DNA of 5,017 bases from Deltaproteobacteria bacterium RBG_13_49_15 (GTDB lineage: Bacteria; Desulfobacterota; Desulfobacteria; Desulfobacterales; UBA2156): positions 14,689-19,705 of the forward strand of contig MGQD01000108.1 in the NCBI GenBank assembly GCA_001797695.1. Reading direction: 5' to 3'. Below are positions 1 to 5,017 of the stretch, in pieces. The translations under genes were made by a program, and so were the position numbers. The notes beneath the pieces are model-generated. The model saw only the letters and a program-made list of their open reading frames with translations, had not been told where the DNA came from and did not search any database. Positions within the stretch are counted from its first letter, which is position 1. Every line of letters begins with the position of its first letter.

Positions 1-1094
1 ATATCCTGACGATATGCCAGTTTGTGAGACCGGCGCCATTCCTCGATCCGTTCGAGCCACGGTCGCCTTCTGGATGAGAGATCGCCGAGATCTTCCTTGT
101 TCAGGAGACGGTTTATATGGTTTAAGCTGATTCTGCAGTCCCCCACTACCGGTACCGCAACGATCACGTTTTTTCGAATACTGGTGGGATCGATGTCGAT
201 ATGAACGATTTTAGCCTGGGCGGCGAAAGAATCGGTTTTACCGGTAACCCGGTCATCAAATCGCACACCGATGCCGATAAAAAGATCACAGGCGCCTGAG
301 CACATATTGGCCCGATAGGTGCCGTGCATGCCGAGCATCCCCAGGCTTAAGGGGTCCTTCCCCGGAAAGGCGCCCAGCCCCATCAGGGACATGGTCACCG
401 GCATCTGTGTTTTTTTGGCAAATTCGATGAGGTCGGAGGACCCATTGGATAGAATCACGCCGCCTCCGGCAAAGATCATCGGCCGCTCTGCCTCGTTTAT
501 AAGCTGGATGACCTTTTCGAGCTGTTTTAGGTTCGGCTCATAAGTCGGGTTATAGGATTTTAATTTTACCTTTCCGCCAGGGACATACTCGGTTTTTCCC
601 GCCGATACGTTTTTGGGAATATCCACCAGAACAGGGCCTGGCCGGCCTGACCGTGCAATATGAAATGCTTCCTTCAGGATCATGGAGAGTTCTTCGATGC
701 AGGAAACCAGGTAGTTGTGTTTTGTGCAGGGCCTGGTGATTCCGACGATATCGACCTCCTGGAACGCGTCATTCCCGATCAGATGCGAGGGGACCTGACC
801 GGTTAAGACAACCAGAGGGATGGAATCCATATGGGCTGTTGCGATCCCAGTGACGGTGTTGGTGGCGCCGGGGCCTGATGTCGCCAGGCAGACCCCGACT
901 TTCCCTGTGGCCCGCGCATACCCGTCAGCCGCATGGACGGCCCCTTGTTCATGGCGGACCAGGATGTGGCGGATTTCGGTTTTGACCAATTCGTCATAGA
1001 TATCTATTAAGGCGCCGCCGGGATAACCGAAGATGGTATCGACACTTTCTTCCATGAGCACTTTCATTAATATTTGAGCGCCCGTCAGTTTCAT
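1..1094 (-). CDS. ilvB: Acetolactate synthase large (catalytic) subunit, 3' end outside the window
   Basis: Thiamine-diphosphate enzyme of the cytoplasm that condenses two pyruvates to 2-acetolactate (Val/Leu branch), or pyruvate with 2-oxobutyrate (Ile branch). My translation from the ATG at 1094 gives 364 complete codons, open to the window edge; the family is usually about 560-600 residues, so roughly two thirds is visible. Seen in order: the N-terminal pyrimidine-binding domain with FGYPGGA (22-28), RHEQGA with the catalytic Glu49, SGPGATN (73-79) and GNDAFQE (107-113); SGRPGPVLVDIPKNV (149-163); then the central FAD-associated domain with GMHGTY (255-260) and GVRFDDRVTG (276-285). The C-terminal diphosphate-binding domain lies beyond base 1. 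AAGGA at 1106-1110 sits 11 bases before the ATG. The gene follows a branched-chain amino acid attenuator, which fits its role. A catabolic acetolactate synthase is less likely given that leader and the FAD-type motifs. ilvN would be expected downstream (inference). Confidence 0.95.
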   Translation of the reverse strand, partial: MKLTGAQILMKVLMEESVDTIFGYPGGALIDIYDELVKTEIRHILVRHEQGAVHAADGYARATGKVGVCLATSGPGATNTVTGIATAHMDSIPLVVLTGQVPSHLIGNDAFQEVDIVGITRPCTKHNYLVSCIEELSMILKEAFHIARSGRPGPVLVDIPKNVSAGKTEYVPGGKVKLKSYNPTYEPNLKQLEKVIQLINEAERPMIFAGGGVILSNGSSDLIEFAKKTQMPVTMSLMGLGAFPGKDPLSLGMLGMHGTYRANMCSGACDLFIGIGVRFDDRVTGKTDSFAAQAKIVHIDIDPTSIRKNVIVAVPVVGDCRISLNHINRLLNKEDLGDLSSRRRPWLERIEEWRRSHKLAYRQD

Positions 1095-1123
1095 TTCAAT
1101 AAATGTCCTTTCTAAAAAATTCC

Positions 1124-1169
1124 AAAAAAAAATCCGTTACCGGCCTTTTTGGGGCTGATAACGGATTTT
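1124..1169 (-). terminator. Intrinsic terminator of the ilvB attenuator (segments 3:4)
   Basis: On the minus strand AAAATCCGTTA (1169-1159) pairs perfectly with TAACGGATTTT (1139-1129). The stem continues inward as TCAGCC (1158-1153) against GGCCGG (1145-1140) with one A-C mismatch and one G-U pair. The loop is CCAAAAA. Nine U residues (1132-1124) follow the stem, four of which can also pair with the upstream A run. It ends 29 bases before the ilvB ATG, so it would stop transcription before the gene. A run of T on the plus strand at 1166-1177 means the same hairpin could also work for plus-strand transcripts. Confidence 0.9.
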
Positions 1170-1208
1170 ATTTTTTTAGAGTGAAAGCGTTAGGCCATTA
1201 TCAACCCC
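1151..1208 (-). promoter_or_regulatory. Antiterminator pairing of the ilvB attenuator (segments 2:3)
   Basis: Minus-strand GGGGTTGATAATGG (1208-1195, segment 2) can pair along its whole length with CCGTTATCAGCCCC (1164-1151, segment 3): 14 continuous pairs, 12 Watson-Crick and 2 G-U, enclosing a 30-base loop. Segment 3 is also the 5' arm of the terminator, so the two structures exclude each other. Segment 2 contains the TGA stop codon of the leader peptide (1203-1201), so a ribosome that reaches the stop would cover segment 2 and let the terminator form. Pairing was read by eye; no folding energy was calculated. Confidence 0.85.
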
Positions 1209-1274
1209 TTACCTCCCGATAGCCGATAAGCGCTACCGGAAGGATAAGAATAAGATTAATAAGGTTGATGATGG
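1195..1274 (-). promoter_or_regulatory. Candidate 1:2 pairing of the ilvB attenuator
   Basis: Minus-strand CCATCATCAACC (1274-1263), in leader codons 5-9 (Thr-Ile-Ile-Asn-Leu), can pair with GGTTGATAATGG (1206-1195) with 11 of 12 positions matched (one C-A mismatch). This would sequester segment 2 and so favour the terminator when the leader is not translated. A ribosome held at Ile6/Ile7 would mask segment 1 and free segment 2 for antitermination. As expected for such a switch, segment 1 resembles segment 3. The long loop makes its formation less certain than the antiterminator. Confidence 0.6.
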
Positions 1275-1287
1275 TATATCGGTTCAT
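1201..1287 (-). CDS. ilv leader peptide, 28 aa, rich in Ile/Leu/Val
   Basis: The ORF starts at the ATG at 1287-1285 and ends at TGA 1203-1201. The first 16 residues read MNRYTIINLINLILIL; after Pro17 comes VALIGYREVRG. Six Ile (6, 7, 10, 13, 15, 21), five Leu (9, 12, 14, 16, 20) and two Val (18, 26) make 13 of 28 residues. This is the signature of a control peptide whose translation reports charging of the branched-chain tRNAs; the peptide itself probably has no function. It lies between a promoter and an attenuator in front of ilvB. No clear Shine-Dalgarno precedes the ATG, which is the main weakness of the call. An in-frame TTG lies two codons upstream. The role corresponds to ilvL/ilvB-type leaders of enterobacteria, but I do not claim sequence homology. 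Confidence 0.85.
   Translation of the reverse strand: MNRYTIINLINLILILPVALIGYREVRG
1212..1243 (-). promoter_or_regulatory. Hairpin inside the leader peptide gene, possible pause hairpin
   Basis: Minus-strand CCTTCCGGTAGC (1243-1232) pairs with GCTATCGGGAGG (1223-1212) over 12 positions, 10 Watson-Crick and 2 G-U, around an 8-base loop. Beyond a single bulged base, CTTA upstream and TAAG downstream could add four pairs, reaching one base into segment 2. In classical attenuators an early hairpin pauses RNA polymerase so that the first ribosome can catch up, and this one is well placed for that. It covers leader codons 16 to about 26, so a translating ribosome would melt it. Confidence 0.65.
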
Positions 1288-1320
1288 TATCAATAGTTCA
1301 TAAAAATTAAATTTTTAGTT

Positions 1321-1349
1321 AACATATCAGTCTCGATAATTCCTGTCAA
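1321..1349 (-). promoter_or_regulatory. Sigma-70 type promoter for the ilv leader and ilvB
   Basis: On the minus strand a perfect -35 TTGACA (1349-1344) is followed by a 17-base spacer and the -10 TATGTT (1326-1321). A TG one base upstream of the -10 gives an extended -10 (TGATATGTT). The start point would fall near 1313-1315, about 27 bases before the leader ATG. The -35 box begins four bases past the topA stop codon, so ilvB has its own promoter tucked against the end of the previous gene. No operator or T-box motif was seen. Confidence 0.8.
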
Positions 1350-1353
1350 GCAT

Positions 1354-3621
1354 TTATTTTTCCTTATACTGGCATCCTTTGGTATTGCAGGAAAAAAAGG
1401 CCCCTTCTTTTTTTGTCGATTTTTCGATAAGAAAGCCGGCGCCGCATTTGGGGCACTCTCGTTGCACCGGGCGTTCCCAGAGGGCGAAAGAGCAATCCGG
1501 GTAATGATTGCACCCGTAAAAAACCTTCCCTTTTTTGGATGTTTTTTTAATCAGCCGTCCGGTGCATCCTTCCATCGGGCAGTTGACTCCGGTCTCCTTA
1601 TCGGGGCCGTTTGAATTCATCGAGCGTGTGTTTTTGCAATCCGGATATCCGCTGCAAGCCAGGAACACGCCGTACTTCCCCTGTTTGGCCACCATGGATC
1701 GGCCGCATTTTTCGCAAATTTCTTCGGAAGCGATGACCGGAGCCGGCTCGATAGGCCGGATCTTCCCTTTTTCGTCACGGATATAGTTTGCGGTATAGGT
1801 GCATTCGGGATACCTGCTGCAGGCCAGAAAGTGACCGTTTTTCCCGACTTTAATATGGAGTTCGGATTTGCATTTGGGGCATGCCAGCTTTGTCGGAAGT
1901 CCGATCCCTTTCAAATTGAGCATTCCCTCGGAGGCTTTCCCCATCTGCGTTTGGAATTCCTGATAAAATTGCGAAAGCATGTTGACATAATCCATCTCGG
2001 CGGCTTCAATCCGGTCCAGATGATCCTCCATTTTGGCTGTAAAATCCACATTGACCAGATCAGGAAAGTTTTCTACGACCAGATCATTCACAATAAAACC
2101 CAACTCACTCGGGTGAAAATATCCTTTGATCAGATCCATATACCCTTTTTCACGGATGGTCGTCAGAATAGCGGCGTAGGTGCTGGGACGACCGATCCCG
2201 TTTTCTTCCAATTCTTTAACCAGTGAAGCCTCTGAAAACCTCGAAGGGGGAAGTGTGAAATGCTGTTTCGGTTCCAGTTTTTCCGTATTCAGATCCATTC
2301 CCTTTAAAAGCACCGGGAGCATCTCCTTTTCCTTCTCGTCTTTTGCTTCATCTTCCGCAGGCTGATAGAGGGACATGTAACCGGGAAAACGGATAGAGGA
2401 GCCGTTGGCGACAAACAGATAGACTCCTGCCTGAATGGATGCCGTCACTTTGTCGATAAGCGCTTCCCGCATCTGCGAAGCCACGAAGCGTTTCCATATG
2501 AGGTCATAGAGGATGAACTGGTCTTTTGAAAGATAAGAGGCTACTTTCTCCGGAATGTTGAAGACGGATGTCGGCCGAATCGCTTCATGGGCATCCTGAG
2601 CTTTTTTTTGATTTTTGAAAAAGCGGGGTTTCTCAAGAGCATATTCTGGACCAAACTGCTCCCGTACCAGAGTCTGTGCTTCCTGGGCCGCTTCCTGGCT
2701 GATGCGCAAGGAATCGGTTCGCATATAGGTGATGAGCCCGACCGGCTCTCCAGGCCCGAGATCGATCCCTTCGTAAAGCTGCTGGGCAACATTCATGGTC
2801 TTTTTAGCGGAAAACCTGAGCTTTCGAATGGCTTCCTGTTGGAGTTTACTCGTGTTAAAGGGCGGGGGAGGATTTTGTTTGATGGTTTTGTTAAGGACAT
2901 CTTCCACCGTAAACGTCTCTCCCCTGAGTTCCTTTATGATCTTCAAACAGGACGTTTCATCAGGGATTTTGATCTTTTTCCCCTCTTTTTTAACCAGTTT
3001 TGCTGAAAAGGAGGGTGCTCCGTCGATATTCAGGTAAGCGGTGATGGTCCAGTATTCTTCCGCCTCAAATGCTTGTATCGCCCGTTCTCTTTCGCAGATG
3101 ATTCGCACGGCGACGGACTGAACCCGTCCGGCGCTTAAGCCCTGTTTGACTTTTTTCCATAACAGCGGGGAAATATGATACCCTACAAGGCGGTCCAGGA
3201 CCCGTCGCGCTTGCTGGGCTTCATACTTGTGCAAATTTAACGGCTCAGGCGAATTGATGGCATTCATGATGGCATTTTGGGTGAGCTCATGGAACAGGAC
3301 CCGATGAAACGTCCTCCCTTTTTTATTCAGGGCTTCAGCCGTATGCCAGGCAATGGCTTCTCCTTCACGATCCGGGTCAGGGGCCAAGAAAATTTCGGAT
3401 GAATCACGGGCGTCTTGTTTAAGTGATTTGATGACTTTTTCTTTTCCCGGGATGGTCTGATATAGCGGTTTGAAACCGGCTTCGACATCAATCCCCATCT
3501 CCTTTTTGGGAAGATCTTTGATGTGTCCTACCGTAGCCGCTACATGGTAGCGATCGCCAAGATATTTTTTTAACGTTCTCACCTTTGTGGGTGATTCAAC
3601 AACGACAAGGGGTTTTCCCAA
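1354..3621 (-). CDS. topA: DNA topoisomerase I (type IA)
   Basis: Relaxes negatively supercoiled DNA by cutting and rejoining one strand through a 5'-phosphotyrosine bond; acts on the nucleoid. The protein is 755 aa. The Toprim domain begins with VVVESPTK (Glu9 conserved) and carries the metal-binding DPDREGE (Asp82, Asp84, Glu86). QGLSAGRVQSVAVR (160-173) and ITYMRTDS hold the catalytic Tyr299 and Arg301; DAHEAIRPT (343-351) and NGIGRPSTYA (474-483) are also family hallmarks. The C-terminus has four four-cysteine zinc ribbons: C581/584/601/607, C636/639/656/662, C681/686/704/710 and C723/726/745/750. The start is TTG at 3621-3619. It is chosen because GGAGG lies 8 bases upstream, because the family needs Glu9 near the N-terminus, and because the first internal ATG (Met42) would cut into the Toprim domain. 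It follows dprA by 21 bases, probably in one operon. Confidence 0.97.
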   Translation of the reverse strand: MGKPLVVVESPTKVRTLKKYLGDRYHVAATVGHIKDLPKKEMGIDVEAGFKPLYQTIPGKEKVIKSLKQDARDSSEIFLAPDPDREGEAIAWHTAEALNKKGRTFHRVLFHELTQNAIMNAINSPEPLNLHKYEAQQARRVLDRLVGYHISPLLWKKVKQGLSAGRVQSVAVRIICERERAIQAFEAEEYWTITAYLNIDGAPSFSAKLVKKEGKKIKIPDETSCLKIIKELRGETFTVEDVLNKTIKQNPPPPFNTSKLQQEAIRKLRFSAKKTMNVAQQLYEGIDLGPGEPVGLITYMRTDSLRISQEAAQEAQTLVREQFGPEYALEKPRFFKNQKKAQDAHEAIRPTSVFNIPEKVASYLSKDQFILYDLIWKRFVASQMREALIDKVTASIQAGVYLFVANGSSIRFPGYMSLYQPAEDEAKDEKEKEMLPVLLKGMDLNTEKLEPKQHFTLPPSRFSEASLVKELEENGIGRPSTYAAILTTIREKGYMDLIKGYFHPSELGFIVNDLVVENFPDLVNVDFTAKMEDHLDRIEAAEMDYVNMLSQFYQEFQTQMGKASEGMLNLKGIGLPTKLACPKCKSELHIKVGKNGHFLACSRYPECTYTANYIRDEKGKIRPIEPAPVIASEEICEKCGRSMVAKQGKYGVFLACSGYPDCKNTRSMNSNGPDKETGVNCPMEGCTGRLIKKTSKKGKVFYGCNHYPDCSFALWERPVQRECPKCGAGFLIEKSTKKEGAFFSCNTKGCQYKEK

Positions 3622-3629
3622 GATTTCTA

Positions 3630-3634
3630 CCTCC
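3630..3634 (-). promoter_or_regulatory. Ribosome binding site that fixes the TTG start of topA
   Basis: GGAGG on the minus strand lies in the 21-base gap between dprA and topA, 8 bases before the TTG. A near-perfect site with ideal spacing compensates for the weak start codon and leaves little doubt about the start. Confidence 0.85.
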
Positions 3635-3642
3635 GCAACGGA

Positions 3643-4752
3643 TTAGCTTTCGGGCCTGCTGAATCGTTTTCCAGGGCTTTGCCGGACAAGTCCGGCAATT
3701 TCGAGCTTTAAAAGGATTCCGGCCAACTTCCCGGCGTCGAGAGACGTTTTCCGTATCAAATCATCGATATGAATCGGATACGCTTCGAGAGTGTTTAAAA
3801 CCGCCTGTTCATCCGGGGAAAGGGATGCTTGAGCAGACCCTTTTTCGGCGGGGTTCAGGCGGCCGATATCCGGTTTAAAGGAGAGCAGATGGGAGAGTTC
3901 TTCCACGATATCTCCGGCATAATCCACCAGCTTGGCTCCCTGTTTGATCAGACCGTGTGTTCCGGCGCTTTTAAACGACTGAATGCTTCCCGGAACTGCG
4001 AATACTTCTCTTCCTTGCTCCGCCGCCATGCGTGCCGTGATGAGCGATCCGCTCTTTCGGGCAGCTTCCACGATAACGGTTCCGAGGCTCATGCCGCTGA
4101 TGATCCGGTTCCGCTGTGGGAAATTGAGAGCTTTCGGCTCCTCATGGAGTGAAAATTCAGAAATAACCGCGCCGTTTTCGGCAATCTGATAAAAAAGTTT
4201 TCGATTTTCACGGGGATAAATCCGCTCAAGACCGCTTCCAAGTACGGCAACTGTTTTCCCTTTAGCCGATAGGGCGCCGACGTGTGCAGCCGTGTCGATC
4301 CCTCTGGCCATTCCGCTCACAATCGTCATCCCGAGAGAGGCCAAATCCGAACATAACCGATGGGTAGTGTCGATCCCATAATCAGTCGCATTCCTGGATC
4401 CCACGACAGCGATAGGGTCTTTGATATCGTCGATGGTTCCAAATACATATAAAAACGGCGGCGGATCCGGTATCTGGTGTAAGAGAGGAGGAAAAGCAGG
4501 GTTTGCCATGGTAACGATGGAATAATGTTTTTTCTGCACAAGGTCGAGATCTTTTTTTATCCAGTCCGGGGTGGAACGCCGATAGATGTTCGAAGTCAAC
4601 CGGCTGGTTATACCATCGACGCCGAGAAGCTCATCTTTCGTTGCACTAAAGACGCGCTCCGGAGTTTCAAATCGTTCAATCAACCGCTTGTAAAGATGGT
4701 TTCCGATTCCCGGGACGTTTTTGAGAATCATCCAGGGGAGGCAAGACTCCAT
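3643..4752 (-). CDS. dprA: DNA-processing protein DprA (Smf family)
   Basis: Cytoplasmic protein that binds incoming single-stranded DNA and loads RecA during natural transformation; it is also kept in many bacteria not known to be competent. The protein is 369 aa from the ATG at 4752. Its N-terminal helix-hairpin-helix-like part has NVPGIG (12-17) and GVDGIT (44-49). The Rossmann-fold core shows VVGSRNATDYG (116-126), VSGMARGIDTAAH (145-157), GSGLERIYPREN (172-183), FPQRNRIISG (211-220), SGSLITARMAAEQGREV (234-250) and GTHGLIKQGA (264-273). A C-terminal winged-helix (DprA_WH-like) region spans about 311-366. An upstream in-frame extension to 4845 is open, but it overlaps secF and lacks family similarity. 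The ATG at 4752 has GAGGT 6 bases ahead, and the HhH region begins right after it. All core motifs are intact. Confidence 0.95.
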   Translation of the reverse strand: MESCLPWMILKNVPGIGNHLYKRLIERFETPERVFSATKDELLGVDGITSRLTSNIYRRSTPDWIKKDLDLVQKKHYSIVTMANPAFPPLLHQIPDPPPFLYVFGTIDDIKDPIAVVGSRNATDYGIDTTHRLCSDLASLGMTIVSGMARGIDTAAHVGALSAKGKTVAVLGSGLERIYPRENRKLFYQIAENGAVISEFSLHEEPKALNFPQRNRIISGMSLGTVIVEAARKSGSLITARMAAEQGREVFAVPGSIQSFKSAGTHGLIKQGAKLVDYAGDIVEELSHLLSFKPDIGRLNPAEKGSAQASLSPDEQAVLNTLEAYPIHIDDLIRKTSLDAGKLAGILLKLEIAGLVRQSPGKRFSRPES

Positions 4753-4756
4753 CCGG

Positions 4757-5017
4757 TTACCTCTTTTTTTTCGGATCCTGCCAGGCGATAAGAATGGGGC
4801 TGGCGATATAGACGGAAGAGTAAGTTCCGACAATGATCCCGACAATCATCGCAAAAGCAAAATCATGAATGATCCCTCCTCCCAAAACGAACAGGGCTAT
4901 GACGGCAATCAGAGTTGATCCAGAGGTCAGGATGGTCCGGCTCAAAGTCTCATTCACACTCCGGTTGATGATGAAATCAAAGGGTTTTTTATGATGTTTT
5001 TTTAAATTTTCACGGAT
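4757..5017 (-). CDS. secF: Protein translocase subunit SecF, C-terminal end only
   Basis: Inner-membrane subunit of the SecDF(YajC) complex, which uses the proton gradient to help the SecYEG channel complete protein export. Only the last 86 residues are in the window; the 5' part lies beyond base 5017. The visible part starts in the cytoplasmic loop with IRENLKKHHKKPFDF, then NRSVNETLSRTILTSG, a typical SecF stretch. Two hydrophobic membrane segments follow (STLIAVIALFVLGGG and the AFAMIVGIIVGTYSSVYIA region), then a short basic tail ending KKKR. The stop codon at 4759-4757 overlaps the dprA ribosome site. secD would be expected just upstream of secF (inference from the usual secD-secF order). 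A GTG at 4957 is internal, not a start, because the conserved frame continues through it. Confidence 0.93.
   Translation of the reverse strand: MRENLKKHHKKPFDFIINRSVNETLSRTILTSGSTLIAVIALFVLGGGIIHDFAFAMIVGIIVGTYSSVYIASPILIAWQDPKKKR
4759..4763 (-). promoter_or_regulatory. Ribosome binding site of dprA overlapping the secF stop
   Basis: Minus-strand GAGGT, read on as GAGGTAA, contains the start of the secF TAA stop codon and lies 6 bases before the dprA ATG. It decides the dprA start and suggests that ribosomes finishing secF help start dprA (inference). Confidence 0.8.

Noticed and set aside
319..543. Plus-strand ORF of 74 codons within ilvB
   Set aside because: Opposite strand of a clear acetolactate synthase frame with conserved motifs; no independent support.
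1095..1353. T-box riboswitch or other metabolite riboswitch in front of ilvB
   Set aside because: No T-box consensus or specifier-loop arrangement is visible; the BCAA-rich leader ORF with alternative pairings explains the region better.
1831..2226. Plus-strand ORF of 131 codons within topA
   Set aside because: Antisense to the intact, motif-rich topA frame; its translation shows no recognisable domain and it has no convincing ribosome site.
2587..3006. Plus-strand ORF of 139 codons within topA
   Set aside because: Shadow of topA on the opposite strand; composition follows the reverse of topA codons and no family is recognisable.
4753..4845. Upstream in-frame extension of dprA by 31 codons
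   Set aside because: It would overlap the secF coding end, and its residues do not resemble DprA N-termini. The ATG at 4752 has a good ribosome site and leads straight into the HhH region.
4757..4957. Separate 66-codon membrane protein starting at GTG 4957
   Set aside because: The frame stays open to the window edge and the upstream residues are typical SecF, so this is the tail of secF and not an independent gene.

Overview
The window holds four protein genes, all on the minus strand, plus one well-formed regulatory leader. Read in the direction of transcription (right to left) the order is secF (only its C-terminal end is inside), dprA, topA, a 259-base intergenic leader, and ilvB (only its N-terminal two thirds are inside). 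Base composition is moderate, Shine-Dalgarno sites are of the GGAGG/AAGGA type, and the protein sequences look like those of a Gram-negative, Desulfobacterota (deltaproteobacteria)-like bacterium. That placement is an inference from sequence feel and gene order, not from a search.

Layout: 5017-4757 is the tail of secF, a membrane subunit of the Sec accessory complex. dprA follows after 4 bases (4752-3643; DNA-processing protein A, a RecA loader on single-stranded DNA). topA follows after 21 bases (3621-1354; DNA topoisomerase I with four C-terminal zinc ribbons) and starts at TTG behind a strong GGAGG. The tight spacing, with the dprA ribosome site overlapping the secF stop codon, suggests one transcript. 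No hairpin terminator is visible directly after topA.

The intergenic stretch 1353-1095 is the most informative part. It has a near-consensus sigma-70 promoter whose -35 box begins four bases past the topA stop. Next comes a 28-residue leader peptide gene in which 13 residues are Ile, Leu or Val. It is followed by mutually exclusive RNA pairings: a 1:2 pairing, a 14-bp antiterminator, and an intrinsic terminator with a U tract, just before ilvB. This is the classical architecture of ribosome-mediated transcription attenuation of branched-chain amino acid synthesis. ilvB encodes the catalytic subunit of acetolactate synthase, the first shared step of Ile/Val synthesis, so the sensed amino acids match the pathway.

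The protein genes are ordinary housekeeping genes. I see no mobile element, CRISPR array, tRNA, rRNA or defence system. The attenuator is the observation most worth following up.
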